This document shows positions 25,206 through 34,141 of a stretch of 49,004 bases of DNA, piece after piece. The number at the start of each line of letters is the position of its first letter. The first letter of the stretch is position 1. The notes under the pieces are model-generated. The model saw nothing but the letters and a program-made list of their open reading frames with translations, ran no database searches and was not told where the DNA came from. This stretch comes from Phycisphaerales bacterium (lineage in GTDB: Bacteria > Planctomycetota > Phycisphaerae > Phycisphaerales > UBA1924). The translations under genes and the position numbers were made by a program. The DNA lies in the NCBI GenBank assembly GCA_019750095.1, contig JAIEOW010000128.1, positions 1 through 49,004 of the forward strand, in the 5' to 3' direction.

Positions 25206-27284
25206 ATGGCGTCATCGACAGCGTCTTCGGGGCACTCGCACGATCACACCCATCAGCACGTCCACGAAGAGGGCATGGTCTGCTGCTCGCACCACAATGT
25301 GAAGCTCGAGCGGTACATGCTGCTGTACCTCATCGGCGGCGTGCTGCTGCTGGCGACGGTGATCAGCAAGTGGCTGCTGAAGGACATCGTGCCGAGCATG
25401 ATCGCGGACATTCCGGCGATCATCGGCGCGCTGCTCTTGGGCTTTCCGCTGTTTGTCGCCTCGGCGAAGGAGCTTTGGAAGGGGCACGCCAGCACGTCGA
25501 CCCTGTGCGCGATCGCGATCCTGGGTTCGCTGGCGATCAACAAGTATGAGGTGGCGGGATTCCTGGCGTTCATTCTGCTGGTGGCCGACCAGTTCGTGCG
25601 CCAGCGTGCTTGGGGCGCGCAGCGGGCGATCGAGGATCTGGTGGCTCGCACGCCGGACGTGGCTCGCGTGGTGCGTGATGGCGCGGAGACCGAGATCGGG
25701 CTGAGCCAGGTGAAGATCGGCGACGTGCTGCGTGTGCGGACGGGTGAGAACCTGCCGGTGGACGGCGTGGTCGTCGTCGGGCGATCGACGCTGGATCAGG
25801 CCGCACTCACGGGCGAGGCGATTCCGCACGAAGTGGCACCGGGAGATGCGGTGTTCGCGGGCACGACGAACTTGTCGGCGTTGATTGAGATCAAGGCGAC
25901 GCAGGTCGGTGGGGACACGACCATCGGCAAGGTGACGCAGCTCATCCGCGAGGCCGAGAGCAGCAAGACACAGCGGCAGTTGATGGTCGAGCAGGTGGCC
26001 CGGTTCTTTGTGCCGGTGACGCTGAGTGTGTCGTTCATCGTCTGGTTCCTGAACCGGGATCATCCGGAGGCGTTCCAGCGGGCGCTGACGACGCTGGTCG
26101 TCGCGTGCCCCTCGGCGCTACTACTGGCGAGTCCGTTGTCGGTGGTTGCGGCCTTTGCCGCGGCGGCCCGGCTGGGGATCCTGGTCAAGAAGGTGAACTA
26201 TCTGGAAGAGGCCGCGAGCGTTGACACGGTGGTGATGGATAAGACCGGCACGATCACCACGGGCCGCTTTGCGGTCTCTCGCCTGGTGCCCGCGGCGGGC
26301 GTTGAAGGGGCCGAGCTTTTGGCGGCGGCGGCCAACGGCGAACAGCACAGCAACCACCCGCTGGCGCGATCGATCATCGCGACCGCGAAGCAGGCGCGGA
26401 TCGAGCCGGACGGAACGAACCAGTTTGAAGAAGTGCACGGCCGCGGCATTCGCGCTCGCACGAGCATGGGCGAGGTCTGCGTCGGTCGCTCGAGTTGGCT
26501 GACGGAGGTGTTCCCGAACATCGCCGAGCAGGTTGACGCCTGCACGGATCGCATCGAGGGCATGTCGGGCGTGCACGTGGTGCGTGATGGGCGGTATCTG
26601 GGCGTGGTCGCGCTGGAAGACCGCGTGCGGAGCAACAGCAAGGCCGTGATCAGCCGTCTGCGCGAGCTGGGCATCCGCCGGATTGACATCCTGACGGGCG
26701 ATCGCCTGAGCGTGGCGGAGCGCGTGGGACGGAACGTGGGCGTGGACACGATCGAGGCCGAGTGCCTGCCGGAAGAGAAGCACGAGCAGATCCAGGCGCT
26801 GGTCGCCGACGGGCGGCGCGTGATGATGGTGGGCGACGGCATCAACGACGGGCCATCGCTCGCGGCGGCGGACATCGGCGTGGCGATGGGTCTGTCGGGC
26901 AGCGATATTGCGGCCAACTCGGCGGGTGTCGCGCTGATGAACGACGATCTGTCGCGGATCCCGTTCCTGATCGAGCTCTCGCGGCGGACGCGGACGATCG
27001 TGGCGCAGAACATCGCGGTGTCGATCCTGGTGGCGATCGTCGGGCTGACGCTGGCGGCGACGGGGTCGCTGGGGCTGATCGGTGCCGCGCTGTATCACGT
27101 GGTGGGCGACGTGTTCGTGATCGCCAACAGCTTCCGGCTGTTCCGATTCGGTGAGGCGTTCCAGCAGAGCGAACTGGCCGAGGTGCACCATGCCGATGCG
27201 CCGGTACGTCGTCGACGCCAGGGTTCGCTGACGCTGAACGCGGCGGGCGGGGTGGGTGGGGCGAGTGTGCCTCAGCCAGTGTGA
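25206..27284 (+). CDS. P1B-type heavy-metal ATPase with CPS motif and His-rich N-terminus
   Basis: A 692-residue inner-membrane metal pump. AGGAG lies 7 bases before ATG 25206, which sets the start. The N-terminus is His-rich (residues 10-30, GHSHDHTHQH then CCSHH) instead of carrying an HMA ferredoxin-like domain. The transmembrane metal motif is C301-P302-S303, the phosphorylated Asp is D345 in DKTGT, and the hinge is GDGIND at 543-548; TGEA and the HP motif (SNHPLA) are present. P1B pumps export Zn, Cd, Cu, Co or similar; the CPS motif is unlike the common CPC, SPC or TPC, so the metal is open. Its distance from the tro operon leaves a link to Mn homeostasis speculative. Confidence 0.88.
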   Translation: MASSTASSGHSHDHTHQHVHEEGMVCCSHHNVKLERYMLLYLIGGVLLLATVISKWLLKDIVPSMIADIPAIIGALLLGFPLFVASAKELWKGHASTSTLCAIAILGSLAINKYEVAGFLAFILLVADQFVRQRAWGAQRAIEDLVARTPDVARVVRDGAETEIGLSQVKIGDVLRVRTGENLPVDGVVVVGRSTLDQAALTGEAIPHEVAPGDAVFAGTTNLSALIEIKATQVGGDTTIGKVTQLIREAESSKTQRQLMVEQVARFFVPVTLSVSFIVWFLNRDHPEAFQRALTTLVVACPSALLLASPLSVVAAFAAAARLGILVKKVNYLEEAASVDTVVMDKTGTITTGRFAVSRLVPAAGVEGAELLAAAANGEQHSNHPLARSIIATAKQARIEPDGTNQFEEVHGRGIRARTSMGEVCVGRSSWLTEVFPNIAEQVDACTDRIEGMSGVHVVRDGRYLGVVALEDRVRSNSKAVISRLRELGIRRIDILTGDRLSVAERVGRNVGVDTIEAECLPEEKHEQIQALVADGRRVMMVGDGINDGPSLAAADIGVAMGLSGSDIAANSAGVALMNDDLSRIPFLIELSRRTRTIVAQNIAVSILVAIVGLTLAATGSLGLIGAALYHVVGDVFVIANSFRLFRFGEAFQQSELAEVHHADAPVRRRRQGSLTLNAAGGVGGASVPQPV

Positions 27285-27343
27285 GCGGTTTGAACGCTTG
27301 CCCAAGTTGACTTGGGATCAACAGGCCCGAGAACATGACCAAG

Positions 27344-27374
27344 AAACCCCTCGAACTTCGTTCGAGGGGTTTTT
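27344..27374 (+). terminator. Rho-independent terminator after the metal ATPase
   Basis: AAACCCCTCGAAC (27344-27356) pairs with GTTCGAGGGGTTT (27360-27372) across a three-base loop; T-run 27370-27374. It lies 60 bases after the stop of the P-type ATPase. Confidence 0.88.
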
Positions 27375-27585
27375 GTTAGGATAGCGGCTCATCGACTTAT
27401 CCGGGTTTGCTCGAACAGATCGCAGAATGATGCGAACAGAGTGCTTGTCCCGCCAGGGTTGCGACGTGACAACGCTCTGGCGTAGGACATATTGACACGC
27501 TCTGTGTCGATACACACCACCCGACCCGTCTGGGTCGGGGTAGAGCGAACGAAGATTGTGGCTGTTTGAGATGAGGATGAAGACC
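27375..27585 (+). other. Leader/promoter region of the metalloprotease gene
   Basis: No gene is supported. An 8-bp perfect hairpin, CCCGACCC (27520-27527) with GGGTCGGG (27532-27539), lies about 46 bases before the start, and a GACAC/GTGTC hairpin (27494-27508) precedes it. TTGACA at 27492-27497 could be a -35 element but no fitting -10 was seen. Confidence 0.4.
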
Positions 27586-30500
27586 ATGTCGATGTTGCGT
27601 TCCCTGGGTCGTGCGGGGGTGGCCGCGTGCGCGGTGGCGATGGCGTGTGGCGCGCCGGTGGCTCTTGCGGGCGAGGGCGCGACGCGTGAGTCGGCCTCCA
27701 AGCCGGCGACGCGCGGGCATTTGCTGGCGCGCATGCTGATGGCCAACGCGGCAAAGCAGGGTGAGCTGCCGCCGGCCTCAGCGGAGGGGGCGCATGCGGA
27801 GGCAGAGCCGTTGGCTCAGTCGTGCTTTGTCGACAATCCCTCGCCGGCGCAGCTTGAGTTCATCATGCAGCGGTTCAACGCGCTGCCCCCGACGCTGGGC
27901 GTGCAGCCCCGGTTCTTTACGGCGGGGAGCGTGTTCGCTGGTGCGGGCGGGGCCGGAAGCAGCGGGCAGGCGGTGAGCGCGCAGCTCACGTACTCGTTTC
28001 CGAATGATGGGGTGAACTGGGGTGATGGCAACAACGGCCCGGTGGCGCCGAACAATCTGACCGCCGTGTTCAACACGCTCTATGGTGCGGGCAACGCCGA
28101 TCGCGGGCGGGAGTTCGTGCGTCAGGGTCTTGCGTCGTGGCGACGCTTCAACGGGCTGACGTACACCGAAGTTGCCGACGACAACACCCCATACTCGACG
28201 GTTCGCGGTCGTGATCCGCTGCGTGGCGACGTGCGGATCGGCGCGAACCCGCAGGGCAACACGGGCGTGCTGGCGTACAACATGTTTCCGACCGGCGGCA
28301 GCGACATGGCGCTGAACTCCGACGAGATGACGCCCAACAACACCACGATGGGGTCCAGCGGGAGCAACTACCGCTATCTTCGCAACGTGGTCACGCACGA
28401 GCACGGGCACGGGCTTGGGTTCATCCACCCGGTGCCGTGCAGCCAGACCAAGCTGATGGAGCCGTTCGCGTCCACGGCGTTTGATGGAACGCAGATCGAC
28501 GAGTTCCGCGGGGCGGGTCGCAACTATGGCGACCGATTCGCGGGCAACAACTCGGGAGCGACGGCGGTGGATTTCGGGAATCTCACCTCGCCCAGCATCC
28601 GCGCGGTGATCGCCCGGAACAACTCGACCAACGGCTCGGCCGGGCCCAACGGCACCAGCGCCGACTGGTATCGCTTCACCACCAGCTCGACCCAGAACGT
28701 CACGATCGTCGTTCAGCCCACGGGCGGGTCGTACTCCAACGGTCAGCAGGCCAACGGCTGCAGCGGCACGACGAGCACTGTGAACGCCTCGCAGGCGGGC
28801 AACCTCAACGTGGAGCTGCGCACGGGCGCCAATGGCGCGACGGTGCAGCAGACCGCCGCGGCGGGTGCCGCGGGCAGTGCGGAGACCCTCACGCTCAACA
28901 ACCTTGCCGCGGGCACGTATTGGGTGCGCGTCTTTGACGTCGGCCCCAACGCGGCGGCGAATCAGACGGTGCAGTTGTACGACCTGACGATCCGCGTGGG
29001 CGCGTCGTCGCTCGCGCCGCCGGTGGCGATCGCGGGTTTGAGCAAGCGGATTGCGGCGAACACCAACAGCTTCTTCATGGGCAATCTGAACTCATACGCG
29101 ACGGAGGCGGGCGCGACGCTCAACTCGTATGCGTGGGACCTTGATGGCGACGGGTTGTTCGGGGGCGTGAACGACTCGTCGCTCGCGCAGCCCAATCGCC
29201 AGTATCCCTCCAACGGGACGTATCCGGTGACTCTGCGTGTGACCGATTCCAACGGCAACAGCGCGACGGACACGATCCAGGTCACGGTGTTTGGCGCGAG
29301 TGCGAGCTTCACGTCGCTGACGCCGACGGTTGGAGCGCAGAACACGGTGGTGCCGGTGACGATTGTCGGCGCGAACTTCCGAGGCGTGACGAGCGCGACA
29401 CAGGTGACGGTCTCGGGCACGGGTGTGACGGTGATCGGTACGCCGGTGGTGAACCCGCTGGGCACGCAGATCACGGGTCTGTCGTTCAGCATCGGTGCGG
29501 GCGCGCCCAACGGGGTGCGGAACGTGACCATCACGAACTCTGACGGGTCGGGCACGGCGAGCGGGAACGTGACGCGAACCAGCGCATTCACCGTGGGCAC
29601 GCCGTGCGTGGCGCCGACGGTGGTGCAGCAGCCGCAGGCGATGCCGGCGAGCGTGTGCGCGGGAAGCTCGTTCACGGTGTCGTTCCTGGCCAACGGGACG
29701 GATCTGACGTATGCGTGGCGTCGCAACGGGTTCCCGGTGACTGCGCCGAACTCGCCGACGCTGACGATCAGCAACGCGCAGGTGGGCGACGCCGGAAACT
29801 ACTTCTGCATCATCACCAATCCGTGCGGGAACATCCAGACGGGCTTTGTGCAGGTGGACGTGGTGGATCCGCTGACGATCGTCACGCAGCCCACGGCCCA
29901 GACGGTGTGCACGGGTGCGCCGCTGACGCTGAGCGTGGTGCTGAGCGATCCGGGGGTGGAGGTCCAGTGGCGCAAGGACGGGCAGCCGATCTCGGGCGCC
30001 ACCAGCCAGACGTACTTCATCGCGTCGGCCGTCGCCGGCGACTCGGGGTCATATGACGCCGTGTTCGACAGCGGCTGCGGCGAGCTGAACACCGCGTCGG
30101 TGCAGGTGAACGTCAGCGGCGGTGCGCCGAGCATCACGCAGAATCCTGAGAGTCTGACGGTCTGCCCGGGCGAGCCGGCGAGCTTCAGTGTCTCGGCGGT
30201 CGGCGCGACGGGCTTCCAGTGGCGTCGCAATGGCAATCCGATTAGCGGCGCGACCAGCGCGACGCTGAACATCAACCCGGTGACACCGGGCGACTTTGCC
30301 AGCTATGACGTGCAGATCACGGGCACGTGCGGCTCGACGACGTCGTCGAGCGCGACGCTGAGCCAGGGCGCTTCGCCCAGCATCACCGCTCAGCCCACGC
30401 CGCAGGCAAGCTGCCGCGGGCAGGGCGTGACGCTGAACGTGGCGGCGACGGGCGCGACGAGCTATCAGTGGCGTCGCAACGGCAACAGCGTGGGCGCGCC

Positions 30501-30780
30501 CAACGGGCCTTCGCTGGTGCTGCCGTTTGTCGATGCGAGCAACGCGGGCAGCTACGACGTGGTGATCACCAGTGCCTGCGGGAGTGTGACGTCCAACGCC
30601 GTGGCGGTGACGGTCTGCCTTGCGGATCACAACTGCAACGGGACGGTGGACACGCAGGACATCTTCGACTTCCTGAACAACTTCTTCGCGGGCAACCCGG
30701 CGGCCGACTTTGACGGCGGCGGGATCACGGTGAACGACATCTTCGCGTTCCTGAACGCGTGGTTCGCCGGCTGCCCGTGA
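27586..30780 (+). CDS. Secreted matrixin-like zinc metalloprotease with Ig-like repeats and GC-type dockerin
   Basis: A 1064-residue protein. ATG 27586 has GAGGA 8 bases upstream and begins a signal peptide ending VALA/GEG; ATG 27571 and 27577 are alternatives. The zinc site HEHGHGLGFIH starts at residue 271 (H271, E272, H275, H281), the metzincin pattern HExxHGxGxxH, with a Met-turn candidate in KLMEPF. A PPC-like domain, a PKD-like domain (AYAWDLDGDG type), an IPT/TIG-like domain and four Ig-like repeats (each with a YxWRRNG strand and a Cys pair) follow. The dockerin (TQDIFDFLNNFF and VNDIFAFLNAWF, ending GCP) closes it. It is probably an extracellular or surface protease; the multiple binding modules suggest a large polymer substrate. 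Confidence 0.88.
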   Translation: MSMLRSLGRAGVAACAVAMACGAPVALAGEGATRESASKPATRGHLLARMLMANAAKQGELPPASAEGAHAEAEPLAQSCFVDNPSPAQLEFIMQRFNALPPTLGVQPRFFTAGSVFAGAGGAGSSGQAVSAQLTYSFPNDGVNWGDGNNGPVAPNNLTAVFNTLYGAGNADRGREFVRQGLASWRRFNGLTYTEVADDNTPYSTVRGRDPLRGDVRIGANPQGNTGVLAYNMFPTGGSDMALNSDEMTPNNTTMGSSGSNYRYLRNVVTHEHGHGLGFIHPVPCSQTKLMEPFASTAFDGTQIDEFRGAGRNYGDRFAGNNSGATAVDFGNLTSPSIRAVIARNNSTNGSAGPNGTSADWYRFTTSSTQNVTIVVQPTGGSYSNGQQANGCSGTTSTVNASQAGNLNVELRTGANGATVQQTAAAGAAGSAETLTLNNLAAGTYWVRVFDVGPNAAANQTVQLYDLTIRVGASSLAPPVAIAGLSKRIAANTNSFFMGNLNSYATEAGATLNSYAWDLDGDGLFGGVNDSSLAQPNRQYPSNGTYPVTLRVTDSNGNSATDTIQVTVFGASASFTSLTPTVGAQNTVVPVTIVGANFRGVTSATQVTVSGTGVTVIGTPVVNPLGTQITGLSFSIGAGAPNGVRNVTITNSDGSGTASGNVTRTSAFTVGTPCVAPTVVQQPQAMPASVCAGSSFTVSFLANGTDLTYAWRRNGFPVTAPNSPTLTISNAQVGDAGNYFCIITNPCGNIQTGFVQVDVVDPLTIVTQPTAQTVCTGAPLTLSVVLSDPGVEVQWRKDGQPISGATSQTYFIASAVAGDSGSYDAVFDSGCGELNTASVQVNVSGGAPSITQNPESLTVCPGEPASFSVSAVGATGFQWRRNGNPISGATSATLNINPVTPGDFASYDVQITGTCGSTTSSSATLSQGASPSITAQPTPQASCRGQGVTLNVAATGATSYQWRRNGNSVGAPNGPSLVLPFVDASNAGSYDVVITSACGSVTSNAVAVTVCLADHNCNGTVDTQDIFDFLNNFFAGNPAADFDGGGITVNDIFAFLNAWFAGCP

Positions 30781-30807
30781 TGAGTGGGCAAGAGCGATGA
30801 TCGACCC

Positions 30808-30836
30808 AAGGGCGTGCCGCGTGGCACGCCCTTTTT
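30808..30836 (+). terminator. Rho-independent terminator after the metalloprotease gene
   Basis: AAGGGCGTGCC (30808-30818) pairs with GGCACGCCCTT (30823-30833), followed by a T-run ending at 30836. It lies between this gene and the convergent gene ending at 30843. Confidence 0.88.
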
Positions 30837-30842
30837 CATGGA

Positions 30843-32183
30843 TCAGGGCTTTGGCGCGTCCATGAGCCGGTGCCAGACGATGTATCGCGTGTGGGGCACG
30901 GGATACTCGATGCGGAGGCGGTGGGCGCTGAGGCGCGAGGCATCGATGCCGGCGCGTGCGAGCACGCTCGCGATGAGCCCGGGGCAGTCCGGCACGTCGC
31001 TGCTCATCAGGCGCGAGACGCCGACGCCCAGGGATTCAAAGCCCTCGGGCTGGTGCAACGGGTAGATGGCATCGAGTTCGGGCGTAAGGGGCAGGTCGCC
31101 CGGGCCGCTGGCGAAGCTGGCGGTGACTTCCGGCGGGCCGGACCCGATGGCGGGGTCGCAGAACTCGTCCCAGACGAGCGTGCGGACGGGCTTGCGCATG
31201 ATGACGAAGTGGCGTTCGAAAGGCATCTCCGGGCGTGCGAAGCGGTGGGCCGCGCAGCGGATGCCGTGGGTGAGTCCGATGTTCACCGGAGGGGCGAGCA
31301 CGGGATGTTGGCTGGGCATGGCAAAGACGGTGACGGGGCCGCGCTTGCGGATGTCCACCCGTGACATCTCGATGTTGCATCGATCCGGCAGGATGAACGC
31401 CATCGGCTCGATGGGCTCGGTGCGGCCCTCGACGGTGGTGAGGGTGGCCTGGGCGCTCTCACCGGTGGAGACGTTGGAGACGCCGTTGTAATAGGCCGTG
31501 ATGCCCTTGCGGAGCTTGACCATGCCGATGCACAGATCGACGTAGATGAGATCGATGTGGTTCGGGCTGCCCTTGGTGGGCACGCGGATGAAGGCGCGAT
31601 AGGCGACCTCCTGGCTGAACCCCATCAGGAAGGTGTGGGCCTGGAACACGGCGCGCCTGGCCTTGCGCTCGGCGACCTTGCGCACCTCGGGCATCTGGTC
31701 GGCCATGACCGTCTCAAGCCCGATGCGCCCGTCGGGAAACGCGTCGCAGATCGAGGCGAAGGCCTGGACCGCCTCGCGCAGCTCGTGGAGCGTTGCATGC
31801 TGGTCCTGAGTTGGCGGCTGCGTGGCGTCGTGCAGAGTGCACGCCTCCAGCCGATCCAGCGCCTGGCGCAGCCCCTGCACGCCCGCACCGTCGAGAACGG
31901 TTTCGATCGGTTCATCGCTCAGCGACGCGCGGTGCAGTCGGCTGGCGAGGGATTTGTCGATCCCCAGCGCGCGTTGCACGTCGGTGGGCCTTCGGGGCGG
32001 CGGGGCGACAAGGTCCAGCCCGCGGGCGAGGGCCAGCCGAACGCGGGCGGCCGAGGCGAGCAGTTGCTCGGGGAGATCAATGGGTGTTGGTTCGCCTGGG
32101 GGCATCAGCACATCGAGCTTGAGCGGTGGTTCGCGACGGGGCAGGAGGCCCGAGCGACGAGTTTTGGTTTGTGTATGGATCAT
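30843..32183 (-). CDS. Protein of unknown function with N-terminal HTH-like region
   Basis: A 446-residue protein without signal peptide or membrane segment. ATG 32183 is chosen over TTG 32192. Residues about 65-87 (PTDVQRALGIDKSLASRLHRA) look like a helix-turn-helix. The middle is helical (LHELREAVQAFASICDAFPD), and the C-terminal half is mixed alpha/beta with no motif known to me. It could be a cytosolic DNA-binding regulator with a large ligand or oligomerisation domain, but this rests on the HTH guess. It is divergent from the beta-helix dockerin gene, sharing a 103-base AT-richer promoter region, and convergent with the metalloprotease gene. Reading-frame codon use looks like its neighbours. 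Confidence 0.7.
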   Translation of the reverse strand: MIHTQTKTRRSGLLPRREPPLKLDVLMPPGEPTPIDLPEQLLASAARVRLALARGLDLVAPPPRRPTDVQRALGIDKSLASRLHRASLSDEPIETVLDGAGVQGLRQALDRLEACTLHDATQPPTQDQHATLHELREAVQAFASICDAFPDGRIGLETVMADQMPEVRKVAERKARRAVFQAHTFLMGFSQEVAYRAFIRVPTKGSPNHIDLIYVDLCIGMVKLRKGITAYYNGVSNVSTGESAQATLTTVEGRTEPIEPMAFILPDRCNIEMSRVDIRKRGPVTVFAMPSQHPVLAPPVNIGLTHGIRCAAHRFARPEMPFERHFVIMRKPVRTLVWDEFCDPAIGSGPPEVTASFASGPGDLPLTPELDAIYPLHQPEGFESLGVGVSRLMSSDVPDCPGLIASVLARAGIDASRLSAHRLRIEYPVPHTRYIVWHRLMDAPKP

Positions 32184-32286
32184 ATCGCCCAAGAGGAGTT
32201 GAAATTATTCGCAACAGCACGAATCCGATGGTAGAGTATTCTCGAAGAGAAGTAGCGGGGATTCATTCCTCACAGGAGTATTGACC

Positions 32287-34056
32287 ATGAAGACACAGAT
32301 TTCAACACGAAACCGGTTCGGGACGGCCATTTTGACGGTTTTGGCGGGGTGTGGTCTGGCGGGGCACGCGATGGCGGCTGACCTGCTGGTGCCCACGACC
32401 TTTACGTCGATCCAGGCAGCGATCAACGCCTCGGCGGATCAGGACGTGATCGTGCTGGCGCCCGGGCAGTATGCCGAGCAGCTTGAGCTGGTGGGGCGGT
32501 CGCTGACGATCCGCAGCTCGACGGGCAATCCGGCGGATGTGACGATCGGGATCCTGGGTGGCGGGACGATCGCGAAGATCACCGACTCGCCCAGCGTGAA
32601 GTTCCAGGGCGTGACGCTTCGCGGCGGGCGGGGTGAGCGCGGGTTGGTCTGCGGGAGCACCGGGTCGATCACGATCTTCGCTGGCGCGATCCTCGGCACG
32701 AGCAGCGGGATCGAGCTGGATCAGTGCGTGGTCCGGGACAACACGGCGGACCTTGGCGGGGCGTTCTTTCTTTCCGCGGGTTCGCTGGTGATTCGCCGAT
32801 CGACGATCGCCGACAACGGGAACACGGCATCACCCGGGAGCACGGCGAGCGTCGGTGCGGTGCTGCGGACGTGCGATCGTTCTGCGCCGGCGACGATTCT
32901 CATCGAAGACTCGCTGGTGACGGGTAACGGCGATCTCTCGGACGGACTGGATTGCATCTCGCCATTCAACGGCGTGCTGACGGTGCGTCGGACGCGGTTC
33001 GCGGACAACTTTGGCGCGGTGATCCAGCCGCTGGGGCTGACCGATGTCACGGTGGAGGACAGCGAGTTCATCGGCAACGGCGGGGTGCGGTCGCCGATCA
33101 CGATCGCGCTGGCCAGCGGTGATGTCAAGCTGAACGTCACGGGCACGCGCTTTGAAGGCAACGAGGGCGACTCTGCGGGAGACATCTTTGTCGCGACGCC
33201 CGCGTTCAGCAACAGCGAGATCAAGGTCACCAACTGCAAGTTCATCAACTCGCAGAACTCGTCGATCATCTATACGCCGGATCAGGGCGGCTCGGGTGTG
33301 TTTGATCGCAACGAGTTCCGCGGGTCGGCCTCCATCGGGATCGGGGTCTTTGCCAGCGGTGGCACCACGGTGATCTCCAACTCGCTGTTTGTCGGGAACG
33401 TCGAGGGCGTGTTCGTCGCCAACGCTTCGGATCCCGCGACCACGACGATCGCCAACTGCACGATCGTCGGGAGCTTGAACATGGGCATCCGGCTCGATGC
33501 TCTGCTCACGGGCACGCTGAACGTCCGCAACACCATCGTGACGGGCAACGCGGTGCAGCAGATCGGCGCGCCGCTGATCCCGATCGGGCAGACCATCAGC
33601 GTCGAGAGGTCCATTGTCCAGGGCGGATACCCCGGGGCCGGAAATCTCTCGGTGAATCCCGGCTTTGTCAACGGCTCGGGCTTGAACGGAGACTACCGCC
33701 TGTCCAACACCTCGCCGGCGATCGACGCGGGCGACAACGCGGGCATTCCTGCGAATCTCGGTTCCTCGCCGTCGTTGGATCTGGCGGGCAATCCGCGCCA
33801 GGCCGATGCGCCGAGCGTGACCGACACCGGTCTGGGCACCTCGCCGATCGTGGATATCGGGGCGTACGAGTTTGTCGCGACGACGGCCGTGTGCGTCGCG
33901 GACTTTGACAACTCGGGCTCGGCGGGCGTGTCGGACATCTTTGAGTATCTCAACGCGTGGTTCGCCTCGCAGCCCCGGGCCGATCTGGACGGGAGCGGCG
34001 TGGGCGTGTCGGACATCTTTGTCTTCCTGAACACCTGGTTTGCCGGTTGCCCGTGA
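32287..34056 (+). CDS. Secreted right-handed beta-helix protein with GC-type dockerin
   Basis: A 589-residue protein. ATG 32287 has AGGAG 8 bases upstream. A signal peptide ends near HAMA/ADL. The mature N-terminus (TTFTSIQAAINASADQDVIVLAPGQYAEQLEL) is the classical start of a pectate-lyase-like right-handed beta-helix. Repeated short coils follow, such as SLVIRRSTIADNG, NVTGTRFEGNEGD and TTIANCTIVGSL, and LSNTSPAIDAGDNAG near residue 475 is a typical end piece. Catalytic residues cannot be assigned by eye, so it may be a polysaccharide-degrading enzyme or an adhesin. The dockerin (VSDIFEYLNAWF and VSDIFVFLNTWF, ending GCP) has two well-formed calcium loops. Confidence 0.85.
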   Translation: MKTQISTRNRFGTAILTVLAGCGLAGHAMAADLLVPTTFTSIQAAINASADQDVIVLAPGQYAEQLELVGRSLTIRSSTGNPADVTIGILGGGTIAKITDSPSVKFQGVTLRGGRGERGLVCGSTGSITIFAGAILGTSSGIELDQCVVRDNTADLGGAFFLSAGSLVIRRSTIADNGNTASPGSTASVGAVLRTCDRSAPATILIEDSLVTGNGDLSDGLDCISPFNGVLTVRRTRFADNFGAVIQPLGLTDVTVEDSEFIGNGGVRSPITIALASGDVKLNVTGTRFEGNEGDSAGDIFVATPAFSNSEIKVTNCKFINSQNSSIIYTPDQGGSGVFDRNEFRGSASIGIGVFASGGTTVISNSLFVGNVEGVFVANASDPATTTIANCTIVGSLNMGIRLDALLTGTLNVRNTIVTGNAVQQIGAPLIPIGQTISVERSIVQGGYPGAGNLSVNPGFVNGSGLNGDYRLSNTSPAIDAGDNAGIPANLGSSPSLDLAGNPRQADAPSVTDTGLGTSPIVDIGAYEFVATTAVCVADFDNSGSAGVSDIFEYLNAWFASQPRADLDGSGVGVSDIFVFLNTWFAGCP

Positions 34057-34081
34057 CCACACACACGAGGCAACATGCGAT

Positions 34082-34123
34082 AAAAAGGGGCACGGCGGAA
34101 ACGCCGTACCCCTTTGTGTTTTT
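34082..34123. terminator. Bidirectional terminator between the beta-helix gene and mgtE
   Basis: GGGG-C-ACGGCG (34087-34097) pairs with CGCCGT-A-CCCC (34102-34112) with a GAAA loop and one mismatch. An A-run (34082-34086) precedes it and T-rich sequence (34113-34123) follows, so it can serve both convergent genes. Confidence 0.8.
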
Positions 34124-34141
34124 GTCGGGGTGATCGAGCAG

